From assembly GCA_944389295.1 (NCBI GenBank), contig CALXLV010000019.1, positions 1-64,000 on the forward strand: a stretch of 64,000 nucleotides of DNA, in the 5' to 3' direction. The position numbers and the translations under genes are program-made. The DNA comes from an uncultured Spirochaetaceae bacterium (lineage in GTDB: Bacteria > Spirochaetota > Spirochaetia > Sphaerochaetales > Sphaerochaetaceae). How positions within the stretch are numbered: the first letter of the stretch is position 1; each line of letters opens with the position of its first letter. Shown here in pieces: positions 33,215 to 41,064 of the stretch. The notes under the pieces were generated by a model, which was given only the letters and a program-made list of their open reading frames with translations, searched no databases and was not told where the DNA came from.

Positions 33215-34435
33215 TTAGGCTGTCGTTGCGACTTTGCCGGCGTCAGCCATCACGATCCTGTAGAACTCCTGCAGCTCCTCGGCATCCATGAGCATCGGCA
33301 CGGGATAGAGAGGATTGGCTTCCCTGTCGGCATACTTTGAGAGTTCCGGTATGTCCGCCTCATTGATTCCTGATAGCTTCTCGGGGATGTTCATCTCACG
33401 TTCCATCGTGCGTATGGCATCGATGAACGCTTTTGCCTTCTCCTCATCATTCCTGCCCTTTATTCCGACGATCTCTGCAAGGCGTGCGAGCTTCTTCCAT
33501 GCGCTTTTTCCGTATTTCTCAAGCACATACGGAAGGAGAACTGCGTTCGCCAGTCCGTGCGGTATGTTGTACTTTCCTCCCAGCGAGTGCGCGACGGCGT
33601 GGACATAGCCGACATATGAGACTGTGAAAGCCCTTCCAGCAAGGAATGCGGCCCTGAGCATATTCCGCCTTGCCTCCATGTCGTTTCCGTCGTGGTATGC
33701 TGCCGTAAGCGATGAGAAGATGAGCGATACAGCCTCCTCAGCCTCCGCTCTTGTCTCCTTCGTTGTCGATCTTCCGATATATGCCTCTACAGCGTGCGTC
33801 AGGGCATCAAGCCCGGTGGAAGCGGTAAGCGACGGCGGCAGCGTTCTCGTGACCTCTGGGTCGAGAACGGCATAGCGGGGGATTAGGGGGAAGGAGTTGA
33901 TCGGATACTTGTGCCTCGTTCTGCTGTCCACTATTACAGAGGCGAGCGTTGTCTCGCTTCCCGTTCCGGCGGTTGTGGGGACGGCAATGAGGAGAGGAAT
34001 CCTTCTCCATACTTTGATTATCCCCTCCATCTTCTTCAGCGGTTTCTTCGGACACGCTATCCTGGCGCCCACAGCCTTGGCGGCATCGATCGAGGAACCT
34101 CCGCCGAAACCGATTATTGCCTGGCAGCCTGATGAGATATAGAGCCTTCTCGCTTCCTCGACATTGTCTGTTGTGGGATTCGCGACGGTGGCGTCATAGA
34201 CCGAGAGCTTTATTCCGTTCTCAGCCATCAGCTTCTCAAGGCCTTCTGTGATCCCGGCTCCCCTTATTCCTTTGTCCGTCACGAGGAGCACGTTCGAGAT
34301 GTTTTTCTCCCTGAAAAGCTCCGGAAGTCCTGAGATTCCGTTGAGGACAGCAGGTTTTCTGTACGGCAGAAGAGGAATGGCTATCCTGAACGCTGTCTGG
34401 AATGTCCGGCAGTATATCTTTCTGATTATATTCAT
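33215..34435 (-). CDS. Iron-containing alcohol dehydrogenase (FucO-like)
   Basis: This 406-residue type III dehydrogenase starts at the ATG at 34435 with AAGGA upstream. NAD is bound at GFGGGSSIDAAK and TTAGTGSE; the iron ligands lie in GLDALTHAVEAYIG and VHAVAHSLGGKYNIPHG. Being divergent from L-fucose isomerase, it may reduce lactaldehyde to propanediol, but aldehyde substrates of this family cannot be told apart by sequence alone. Confidence 0.88.
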   Translation of the reverse strand: MNIIRKIYCRTFQTAFRIAIPLLPYRKPAVLNGISGLPELFREKNISNVLLVTDKGIRGAGITEGLEKLMAENGIKLSVYDATVANPTTDNVEEARRLYISSGCQAIIGFGGGSSIDAAKAVGARIACPKKPLKKMEGIIKVWRRIPLLIAVPTTAGTGSETTLASVIVDSRTRHKYPINSFPLIPRYAVLDPEVTRTLPPSLTASTGLDALTHAVEAYIGRSTTKETRAEAEEAVSLIFSSLTAAYHDGNDMEARRNMLRAAFLAGRAFTVSYVGYVHAVAHSLGGKYNIPHGLANAVLLPYVLEKYGKSAWKKLARLAEIVGIKGRNDEEKAKAFIDAIRTMEREMNIPEKLSGINEADIPELSKYADREANPLYPVPMLMDAEELQEFYRIVMADAGKVATTA

Positions 34436-34458
34436 TGTCTTTTCCTTGTAGTCAAGGA

Positions 34459-34487
34459 AGTTAACGAATTGCAGTGATCGTGTCAAC
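34459..34487 (-). promoter_or_regulatory. Promoter of the Fe-ADH gene
   Basis: On the minus strand TTGACA (34482-34487) and TAACTT (34459-34464) are 17 bp apart, followed by a 23-nt leader. The -10 matches the one proposed for grpE. Confidence 0.6.
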
Positions 34488-34603
34488 AATGACAGAGTTT
34501 TAAATTATGTCAGGAAAAATATTCTTCAGATTAAACCTCCGCTCTGCCGGAAAGATTATATACTGTACAGGTCGCTCTGCGGAGAGATGAAAGGAGGATA
34601 AGG

Positions 34604-36388
34604 ATGGGAGTCTGCGGACAGGTGCCGGTGATAGGGATAAGGCCGATCATAGATGCGCGCGAGGGAATGCTCGATGTGCGCGGATCGCTGGAGGAACAGA
34701 CAAGGAGGATGGCCGAGGCCGTCAGAAAGGTGATCGAGGAGAATGTATTCACTTCGGACGACTCTCCTGTAAGGACTGTCATAGCAAGCAGGAGCATCGG
34801 ACGCGTCGCTGAGGCCGCGATGTGTCAGGAGGAGTTCCGCAGGGAGGGCGTTTCGATAACGATAAGCGTCACTCCCTGCTGGTGCTACGGCTCAGAGACA
34901 ATGGACTCCGATCCCATGACGATAAAGGCTGTCTGGGGACTGAACGCCACGGAGCGTCCCGGAGCGGTGTATCTTGCCTCGGTTCTCGCCGCATATGCCC
35001 GCAAGGGGCTTCCTGCGTTCGGAATCTACGGCAGGGACGTGCAGAAAGCCGATGCCGGCATGACAGAGGACGTTAAGGAGAAGATACTGCAGTTTGCGCG
35101 TTCTGCCGTGGCCGTGGTGAGCATGAGGGGGCGTTCCTACCTCCAGATAGGCGCACAGTGCATGGGAATCTCCGGCTCGATGATCGATCCTGATTTCTTC
35201 GAGGAGTATCTGGGAATGCGCGTCGAGTCCGTGGACGAGGTGGAGGTGCTGAGGCGCATCGAGAAAGGAATCTACGACAGGGATGAGTATGCCCGTGCGC
35301 TTGCATGGACGAAGGAGAACTGCCGCGAGGGCTTTGACAAGAATCCGCCTGAGGCGCAGAAACCGAGGAAGGAGAAGGATGAGTGGTGGGAGTTCACCGT
35401 GAAGTGCGCTCTGATCATAAGGGATCTGATGCACGGCAATCCGCGTCTTGCCCAGATGGGATTCAGCGAGGAAAGCCTCGGACACAATGCCATTGCGGCA
35501 GGATTCCAGGGGCAGCGGCAGTGGACTGATTTCTTCCCCAACACCGATTTCCCGGAAGCCATTCTCAACTCCTCGTTTGACTGGAACGGGGCGAGGGAAC
35601 CATCGGTTCTCGCAACGGAGAATGACTCCCTCAACGGTGTGAGCATGCTCCTGATGAAGCTCCTGACCGGCCGCGCCGTGATGTTCGCAGATGTCAGGAC
35701 ATGCTGGACTGCGGATGCTGTGAGGAATGAGTACGGCTGTGAACTGGAAGGAAAGGCCGGCGAGGCTGGCGGCTTCATCCATCTGATAAACTCGGGCGCA
35801 TGCTGTCTCGATGCATGCGGCAGGGTTATCGACGGAAACGGTAATGCTGTGATAAAGCCGTTCTGGGAGATGACTGACGCGGACATAAGGGCATGCCTTG
35901 AGGCGACGGAGTGGGCTCCTGCCGATCTCGGCTATTTCCGCGGAGGCGGTTTCTCCTCACGTTTCATCACAGCCGCAGAGATGCCTGTGACGATGATAAG
36001 GGTGAATATCGTCAAGGGAATCGGGCCTGTGATCCAGATAGCGGAGGGCTATACCGTGGAACTGCCGGAGGATGTAGCTGATGCGGTATGGAAGAGGACT
36101 GACTACACATGGCCATGCACCTGGTTCGCGCCGCGCATGACTGGATCGCGTCCGTTCACCGATGCCTATTCTGTGATGAACGCATGGGGAGCGAATCATG
36201 GAGCGATAAGCTGCGGGCACATAGGAAAGGATGTGATCACTCTGGCATCGATGCTGAGAATCCCAGTATGCATGCACAATGTTCCAGAGTGCGATATCTT
36301 CCGTCCGGCGTCGTGGAACGCTTTCGGAATGGATATGGAAGGCGCGGATTACCGCGCCTGCAGCGCATACGGCCCGCTCTATAAGTAG
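34604..36388 (+). CDS. fucI: L-fucose isomerase
   Basis: This 594-residue enzyme converts L-fucose to L-fuculose, using Mn2+. Strong identity is visible to the family: [41 protein letters not shown], and the metal region [12 protein letters not shown] with the conserved Glu, then [12 protein letters not shown]. The length is normal. GGAGG is present. It is divergent from an Fe-alcohol dehydrogenase; kinase, aldolase and permease genes are not adjacent, so the pathway is split. Confidence 0.96.
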   Translation: MGVCGQVPVIGIRPIIDAREGMLDVRGSLEEQTRRMAEAVRKVIEENVFTSDDSPVRTVIASRSIGRVAEAAMCQEEFRREGVSITISVTPCWCYGSETMDSDPMTIKAVWGLNATERPGAVYLASVLAAYARKGLPAFGIYGRDVQKADAGMTEDVKEKILQFARSAVAVVSMRGRSYLQIGAQCMGISGSMIDPDFFEEYLGMRVESVDEVEVLRRIEKGIYDRDEYARALAWTKENCREGFDKNPPEAQKPRKEKDEWWEFTVKCALIIRDLMHGNPRLAQMGFSEESLGHNAIAAGFQGQRQWTDFFPNTDFPEAILNSSFDWNGAREPSVLATENDSLNGVSMLLMKLLTGRAVMFADVRTCWTADAVRNEYGCELEGKAGEAGGFIHLINSGACCLDACGRVIDGNGNAVIKPFWEMTDADIRACLEATEWAPADLGYFRGGGFSSRFITAAEMPVTMIRVNIVKGIGPVIQIAEGYTVELPEDVADAVWKRTDYTWPCTWFAPRMTGSRPFTDAYSVMNAWGANHGAISCGHIGKDVITLASMLRIPVCMHNVPECDIFRPASWNAFGMDMEGADYRACSAYGPLYK

Positions 36389-36394
36389 TTTTTC

Positions 36395-36425
36395 AGGGGG
36401 AACGGTATTCCGTTCCCTCTTTCTT
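36395..36425 (+). terminator. Intrinsic terminator after fucI
   Basis: GGGAACGG (36398-36405) pairs with CCGTTCCC (36410-36417) around TATT, extended by weaker pairs, followed by a pyrimidine tract TCTTTCTT. Confidence 0.8.
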
Positions 36426-36433
36426 CCGGTGGC

Positions 36434-37765
36434 ATGATGAAGTCAGATTATCTCATCACAGAGAATCCGTTCAGGGCGCTTCTCTCCTTTTCCTTCCCGA
36501 TGATGCTGGGGAACCTCTTCCAGCAGCTCTATACGATGGCTGACTCGGTCATCGTGGGAAGGTTCATCGGCGAGAAGGCCTTGGCATCTGTAGGCGCTTC
36601 GTATGCTTTGACCTCCGTTTTCATCGCTGTCGCTGTCGGGGGAGGTGCTGGCGCCACAGTGCTGACAAGCCATGCATTCGGCGCAGGCGAGTGGAAAACC
36701 TTGAAGGAGAGCGTCAGCACATCTCTTCTTTCGTTCCTCATTCTTTCCATGGTGCTTGCCGCCGCAGGCTTCATTTTCTCTCCCGGAATACTCGGCATTC
36801 TCAATACTCCGGAGGATATCATCGCGGATGCCGTCATCTATCTAAGAATTTACTTTCAGGGGCTTCCGTTCCTTTTCATGTACAACATCCTCTCATCGGT
36901 ATTCAACTCGCTGGGGAGGTCGAGGATACCGCTGTATCTTCTCGTGTTCTCATCGCTTCTGAACATCGCCATGGACATAGCGGCTGTCGCGTATCTGGAT
37001 ATGGGGGTTGCAGGAGCGGCGTGGGCGACGCTTCTCTCGCAGGCGCTCTCTGCTATGCTCTCATTCATGCTGCTCCGCAGGCTTCTCGGGAGGATGGACG
37101 GAAAGCCCGGCTGCGTTTTCTCCTTTCCGCTTTTCCGTGATATGGCGGCGATAGCTTTGCCGTCGATACTCCAGCAGTCGACGATATCGGCTGGGATGAT
37201 GCTTGTGCAGAGCGTTGTCAATACATTCGGCTCCGAGGTTCTCGCGGGGTACTCGGCATCAATCCGTGTGGACAATATAGTCACCGTTCCGCTGAGTGCG
37301 GTAGGAAACGCCATGAGCCCCTATACGGCGCAGAACATAGGAGCGGAGAGAAAGGAGAGGGTGGTCAGAGGATATCATGCGGCATTCATCCTCATCATCC
37401 TCTCCGGTGCCCTCAGCTGCCTGATCCTTGAACTTTTCAGCCATGAGATAACAGGGCTTTTCCTTGGTTCAGAGGGGACGGAGGCGGCATACCGCACCGG
37501 TGAGAGCTATCTCTCCTTTCTGGGGTGGTTCTATCCCATTCTGGGGTTTGCGATGATAACGGGTGGATTGCTCAGAGGCGCCGGTGATATGAAGCTCTTT
37601 ACGGCAGCGAGCATAGCCAATCTCTCCTTCCGCGTCATAGGCTCGATGATCTTCGCGCCTCTCTTCGGAGTCAGCGTTGTCTGGCATGTCGTTCCCGTAG
37701 GATGGATGATTTATTTCACCATCTGTTATGCAGCGTACAGAAGCGGGAGATGGAGGAGAGGTTGA
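36434..37765 (+). CDS. MATE-family efflux transporter 1
   Basis: This 443-residue protein has about twelve membrane helices. The signature near the N-terminus (FPMMLGNLFQQLYTMADS) and ALASVGASYALTSV are typical of the DinF/NorM-like MATE branch in anaerobes. Transport is driven by H+ or Na+; the drug or metabolite is unknown. Two ATG codons (36434, 36437) are adjacent. A close paralogue is encoded at 47109-48440. Confidence 0.9.
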   Translation: MMKSDYLITENPFRALLSFSFPMMLGNLFQQLYTMADSVIVGRFIGEKALASVGASYALTSVFIAVAVGGGAGATVLTSHAFGAGEWKTLKESVSTSLLSFLILSMVLAAAGFIFSPGILGILNTPEDIIADAVIYLRIYFQGLPFLFMYNILSSVFNSLGRSRIPLYLLVFSSLLNIAMDIAAVAYLDMGVAGAAWATLLSQALSAMLSFMLLRRLLGRMDGKPGCVFSFPLFRDMAAIALPSILQQSTISAGMMLVQSVVNTFGSEVLAGYSASIRVDNIVTVPLSAVGNAMSPYTAQNIGAERKERVVRGYHAAFILIILSGALSCLILELFSHEITGLFLGSEGTEAAYRTGESYLSFLGWFYPILGFAMITGGLLRGAGDMKLFTAASIANLSFRVIGSMIFAPLFGVSVVWHVVPVGWMIYFTICYAAYRSGRWRRG

Positions 37766-37789
37766 GCTGGCCATGAGAGGATGTACACG

Positions 37790-37975
37790 CTACACCATTT
37801 CGAATGCGCCTTTCGGACAGAAGCTCATGCATTTGCCGCAGAGGATGCACTTGCCGCTGTCTATTTCCGGCAGTGAATGGATGTCTTTCTGGGTGATCGC
37901 GCCTCTGGGACAGACGTCTATTGACGGGCATCTGTGATTCTGCGGACATTTGTCCGGATTGACCTGTATTTTCAT
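37790..37975 (-). CDS. Small 4Fe-4S ferredoxin-like protein
   Basis: This 61-residue protein has one classical cluster motif (CILCGKCMSFCP) near its C-terminus and an N-terminal set of three cysteines (CPQNHRCPSIDVCP) that departs from CxxCxxC. It could bind one standard and one unusual [4Fe-4S]. Its start overlaps the ArsR stop by 4 nt, making it the last gene of a four-gene operon. Confidence 0.75.
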   Translation of the reverse strand: MKIQVNPDKCPQNHRCPSIDVCPRGAITQKDIHSLPEIDSGKCILCGKCMSFCPKGAFEMV

Positions 37976-38268
37976 TTCTCCTCTGCCTCCTGACAGTATT
38001 CTGTCCTCAGTGCTGCGATCAGGGCGATGATGCGCCTGTCGGCAATCTGATAAAACACATTCATTCCCTGTTTCTCCGCCGAGAGAATGCCTGCGGTTCT
38101 CAGCTGACTCAGATGCTGTGAGAGCGCCGGCTGTGTGATGCCGGGAGTGTGCTTGTGGATTTCGCCCACGGTAAGCCTGCCTCTGAGCAGTGCGCAGAGT
38201 ATAAGCAGACGGTGCTCATTTGCCAGAAGTTTCAGCAGCTCAGCGATCTCACGTACATGCTCTTCCAT
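37972..38268 (-). CDS. ArsR/SmtB-family regulator
   Basis: This 98-residue winged-helix repressor shows LKLLANEHRLLILCALLRGR, the recognition helix TQPALSQHLSQLRTAGIL and a wing with FYQIADRR. The only cysteines are Cys in helix LILCALL and near the C-terminus (EYCQE), so metal or redox sensing is possible but the usual CxCxxC arsenic site is absent. It overlaps the NapH-like gene by 20 nt, so it presumably regulates this operon. Confidence 0.85.
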   Translation of the reverse strand: MEEHVREIAELLKLLANEHRLLILCALLRGRLTVGEIHKHTPGITQPALSQHLSQLRTAGILSAEKQGMNVFYQIADRRIIALIAALRTEYCQEAEEK

Positions 38269-38851
38269 CGTCTTTCATCTCCTTTCTGTTCCTTATTCTG
38301 CAGATTCCCTGTGTCATTGTACCCATCGGACAGTACACGCACCATGAGCGGGGACGGAAGAGCACCATGGTCACGAGGCCGAGGATGGTGGATGTCAGCA
38401 TGACGCCGAAGAATCCGAAGGCGAACTGGGCGATCCACGGAGCGGCGAAACTCACGTCCGCCCACTGCCACGGCAGCCTGAACATCCAGCGCAGCGTCAC
38501 TGCCTCGGAAAGAGGCGCGCCTGTGAATACACGGTATGTGCTCAGCAGCATCAGGGAGAACATCACCATGAAGAAGGCAAGGAAGCCGCAGCGGAAGATG
38601 GGGTGGCGCAGAAAGCGGGGCGGCGCTGCGTTGCGGGAGAGTTTCAGCTTCCTCCCCAGCAGTTCCAGCAGCTGCCCGCGTCCGCAGTAACGGCTGCAGT
38701 AGGCTTTGCTGCCGCCGAAGATGGCGATGAGGAGAGGGATGCAGAAGAACAGCATTCCCAGCCATGCGAAGAGAATGTTGAACAGCCCGAGTATCAGATA
38801 GGTGAGTTCAGCGATCCAGAGATAATCATACCATTTTCTGTTCTGCTTCAT
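38249..38851 (-). CDS. NapH-like polytopic Fe-S membrane protein
   Basis: This 200-residue membrane protein has about five hydrophobic segments. Two cysteine motifs at membrane borders (YCSRYCGRGQLLE near residue 51 and WCVYCPMGTMTQG near 170) are those of NapH/NosR/RdxA-type electron-transfer proteins, here cut short before the ferredoxin domain. The cytoplasmic ferredoxin is supplied by the upstream gene, whose stop overlaps this start. Confidence 0.8.
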   Translation of the reverse strand: MKQNRKWYDYLWIAELTYLILGLFNILFAWLGMLFFCIPLLIAIFGGSKAYCSRYCGRGQLLELLGRKLKLSRNAAPPRFLRHPIFRCGFLAFFMVMFSLMLLSTYRVFTGAPLSEAVTLRWMFRLPWQWADVSFAAPWIAQFAFGFFGVMLTSTILGLVTMVLFRPRSWCVYCPMGTMTQGICRIRNRKEMKDDGRACT

Positions 38852-39054
38852 TGTGCGTCATTCCTTTTCACGATCTCAATCACAGCTGCCGGACAGACTT
38901 CAGCGCATTTGCCGCAGCCGACACATTTCTTCTCATCAACGCGTGCAGTGATGCCTCTGAAAATCTGTATTGCATTCACCGGACAGACTCGAACGCAGCA
39001 GCCGCAGGCGACGCACTCCTTTCCGATTCTGGAAATTCTCAATGATAGGGGCAT
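38848..39054 (-). CDS. 2x[4Fe-4S] ferredoxin
   Basis: The protein has 68 residues from the ATG at 39054 (GGAG 5 nt upstream; a longer start at 39117 would lie upstream of the promoter). The two clusters are CVACGCCVRVCPVNAI and CVGCGKCAEVCPAAVI. It likely passes electrons to the NapH-like protein encoded next, with which it overlaps by 4 nt. Confidence 0.88.
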   Translation of the reverse strand: MPLSLRISRIGKECVACGCCVRVCPVNAIQIFRGITARVDEKKCVGCGKCAEVCPAAVIEIVKRNDAQ

Positions 39055-39065
39055 ATGTACTCCAA

Positions 39066-39117
39066 TAATTAAGTAATTAATATATTGCTTATATACTACA
39101 GCATCATTTCTCGTCAA
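39066..39117 (-). promoter_or_regulatory. Promoter and operator candidate of the ferredoxin/ArsR operon
   Basis: On the minus strand the -35 is TTGACG (39112-39117), with -10 TATATA (39090-39095, 16 bp) or TATAAG (39088-39093, 18 bp). Just downstream TAATTA-AG-TAATTA (39066-39079) forms a dyad within the expected transcript start region, a suitable ArsR operator. Confidence 0.5.
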
Positions 39118-39286
39118 GCAGAGAAACTGAACAGCTGCGCATTCATAACTAGGTGAAATAGTGGAGGCGGACAGTAGTTGGTGTATTCGTCTAATATGAT
39201 ATATATTTGTAATATAATATTCCTTAGACGGGCTTATATTATCTTTAAATATTAATAAATCTGGAGGTAATAAAGAGCAGGACGCA
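39118..39286. other. AT-rich intergenic stretch with dyad
   Basis: This stretch is very AT-rich. CGTCTAA (39188-39194) is mirrored by TTAGACG (39224-39230) around 29 bp of alternating A/T. I see no protein-coding potential on either strand here. It may be a regulatory or bent-DNA region between the two redox loci. Confidence 0.4.
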
Positions 39287-39361
39287 ATGCCAATAGGATG
39301 TGCTTACTGTATTCTGCTGTCTCTTCTTCTGTTTGGTGTTTTGCCATTTGTATTTTTATAA
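39287..39361 (+). CDS. Possible 24-residue hydrophobic peptide
   Basis: The ATG at 39287 (AGGA 4 nt upstream, GGAGGT further up) opens a 24-codon frame reading MPIGCAYC followed by a Leu/Val/Phe-rich stretch and TAA. The whole peptide could span a membrane once, like type I toxins or small membrane subunits. Evidence is limited to composition and a fair ribosome site, in an otherwise empty stretch. Confidence 0.3.
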   Translation: MPIGCAYCILLSLLLFGVLPFVFL

Positions 39362-39375
39362 ATATGTCAGGCGTA

Positions 39376-39432
39376 CTTTTTCATGCAGTCCATGGCAGAA
39401 CGGCATGAAAAAGTCCCGGTTTCCCGGGACTT
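39376..39432 (-). terminator. Terminator of the superoxide reductase gene, with competing stem
   Basis: For the minus strand, AAGTCCCGG and CCGGGACTT (39411-39432) form a 9-bp stem followed by five T. The same T run can instead pair in CTTTTTCATG (39376-39385) with CATGAAAAAG (39404-39413), so two overlapping stems compete. Confidence 0.85.
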
Positions 39433-39451
39433 GTGAGTGCGAGAGTTTTCC

Positions 39452-39826
39452 TCAGGCTTTCCAGAGGCTGTGGAGATTGCAGTATGCGTATGCTGCCTCT
39501 ACCTCGTCTCCGTCGGTTATCATGAATACTGCCTCGGGCTTGTCTCCCGGCTTCAGGCACTTGCGCTGGTTCCCTTCCTTTGTCTGGAGGGATATCCACT
39601 CGATGTAGTGCTCGGGAAGCATCGGATGCTCTACAGCTCCGACAGTCACAGTTACCTTGTTTCCCTCAATCTTGCACACGGGCACATGCTTCTCTTGAGC
39701 CGCATCCGTTGTTCCGGGAATTATCTCCTGCATCTTCTCTCCGCAGCATACCACAGGCACTCCCTTGTCCCTGACCATCGCGATGATGTTGCCGCAGTGC
39801 TTGCAGATATAGAATTTCTGTTCCAT
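39452..39826 (-). CDS. dfx: Desulfoferrodoxin (2Fe superoxide reductase)
   Basis: This 124-residue enzyme reduces superoxide to peroxide in anaerobes. It starts at the ATG at 39826 with AGGAGG upstream. The N-terminal desulforedoxin centre has CKHCG and VVCCGEKM. The catalytic Fe(His4Cys) centre shows EKHVPV, EHPMLPEHYIEW and the C-terminal YCNLHSLW. It is oxygen-stress protection, fitting the surrounding Fe-S genes. Confidence 0.94.
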   Translation of the reverse strand: MEQKFYICKHCGNIIAMVRDKGVPVVCCGEKMQEIIPGTTDAAQEKHVPVCKIEGNKVTVTVGAVEHPMLPEHYIEWISLQTKEGNQRKCLKPGDKPEAVFMITDGDEVEAAYAYCNLHSLWKA

Positions 39827-39876
39827 AGTTTTCCTCCTGTGCCGGGGCATGAGCACTCCGGCATGTAGATATCCAT

Positions 39877-39906
39877 AATATATAACGGCTTTGCGCTGCC
39901 GTCCAA
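39877..39906 (-). promoter_or_regulatory. Promoter of the superoxide reductase gene
   Basis: TTGGAC (39901-39906) and TATATT (39877-39882) on the minus strand, 18-bp spacer. The leader contains a TGCCGG/CCGGCA stem just before the ribosome site. Confidence 0.5.
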
Positions 39907-39918
39907 TAGGAGGGAAGT

Positions 39919-40800
39919 TCAGAAGTCCGGCTTCCGGCCCAGTTTCTCTATTGTGTATCTAAGGAAATCAAGGGAGGCGGGACTGGCGATGCGGTCTGCG
40001 CTGAGCGCGGCATAGATCGGCATTTCCACCTCAGGCTTTATCGGTATGATGGGAGTGTCCAGCGATTCGAGGAGCTTTACCGCAGGTACGATCGCGATTC
40101 CGAAGCCTGCGGCGGCAAGGCCTGCAAGGACGAGCACTTCCTCATCCTCATACGCCTCTTCGGGCATCCTGCCGATGGAATGGTAGGCATCTTCTACGAT
40201 CGTCCTCATTCCCGTTCCTTTTGAATAATGTATAAGAGGGTAGGGCAGAGTATCTTCAAGGGTGACAGATTCCCTCTCCGCAAGCGGGTGTCCCTTCGGA
40301 ACAGCGAGCGCGAGTTTCATCGAGAAGAGGTAGTGCGGCACGAACTTTCCGGAGGAGGGGACGTCGGAGACGAACGCTATGTCTGTTCTTCCTTCCGTGA
40401 GCGCGTCGAGAAGTTCTCCTGTTCGTCCTGAGGTGAATGTGAGACGGCACTCTCCGTGCGTGCTGCGGTAGGATGCGGCAAGCTCCGGAATTGTCTTCGT
40501 GCCCAGCGTCCTCATCAGTCCTATTCTGATGGTGCCTATTCCTTCCGCCTCCCTCTGTATCCTCGCGCTTCCCTCGTCGAGTATCGAGAGCGCGCTTCTT
40601 GCCGCGGCGACGAACTGTTCTCCCCATTCTGTAAGCTCCGTGCGGCGTTCGAGGTGGAAGAGCGGCAGCCCAAGCTCTTTCTCGAGTTCCCGTATCGCAT
40701 GGCTGATGCTCGGCTGGCTCACTCCCAGCTTCTCCGCCGCTTTAGTGTAATGCTTCGTCTCCGCAAGTGTGAGGAAGTACCTTATGGATCTGAGTCTCAT
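39919..40800 (-). CDS. LysR-type regulator
   Basis: This 293-residue regulator has an N-terminal winged HTH (residues 1-60: HYTKAAEKLGVSQPSISHAI; LGLPLFHLERR) and a C-terminal effector-binding domain from about 90 (IRIGLMRTLGTK). It is divergent from the TRAP operon, so it probably controls uptake of the TRAP substrate. There is no Shine-Dalgarno; TATCAT lies 6 nt before the ATG. Confidence 0.92.
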   Translation of the reverse strand: MRLRSIRYFLTLAETKHYTKAAEKLGVSQPSISHAIRELEKELGLPLFHLERRTELTEWGEQFVAAARSALSILDEGSARIQREAEGIGTIRIGLMRTLGTKTIPELAASYRSTHGECRLTFTSGRTGELLDALTEGRTDIAFVSDVPSSGKFVPHYLFSMKLALAVPKGHPLAERESVTLEDTLPYPLIHYSKGTGMRTIVEDAYHSIGRMPEEAYEDEEVLVLAGLAAAGFGIAIVPAVKLLESLDTPIIPIKPEVEMPIYAALSADRIASPASLDFLRYTIEKLGRKPDF

Positions 40801-40806
40801 GGCTCA

Positions 40807-40812
40807 ATGATA
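40807..40812 (-). promoter_or_regulatory. -10-like box 6 nt before lysR ATG
   Basis: TATCAT on the minus strand is 6 nt from the ATG at 40800, with TTCATT 17 bp upstream. Same hexamer and spacing as the DUF4186 gene. Confidence 0.45.
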
Positions 40813-40893
40813 CGGAAAATTTATTCCGGAATGAATATGATTAAGTATGTTTATCACTCAGGGAGGGAATAGGTTTCATGCAAAGAAATGAGT

Positions 40894-40918
40894 ATTCTGC
40901 AGATTCATGGATTCTGCA
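40894..40918 (+). promoter_or_regulatory. Candidate LysR binding site
   Basis: ATTCTGCA occurs twice with a 17-nt period (40894-40901, 40911-40918), and TGCAGA (40898-40903) is mirrored by TCTGCA (40913-40918). It lies between lysR and dctP, where a LysR recognition dyad is expected. Confidence 0.45.
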
Positions 40919-41064
40919 TCAAAACCATACATAATGTAATTTCTATGTGCAATATTTGCAGCTGTGATAAACAAAATGAATTACAGGGCTTGCAACTGCC
41001 CATATTTAATGTAAAACTGTCCATTGTGCATTGTTCTGCACTGTTTCTATTCAAGGAGGAAACA

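Noticed and set aside
39300-39608. 102-codon plus-strand frame over the superoxide reductase 3' end
   Set aside because: It is antisense to clear dfx codons and runs through its terminator; composition is not coding-like. The 24-codon frame at 39287 in another register is the better candidate.
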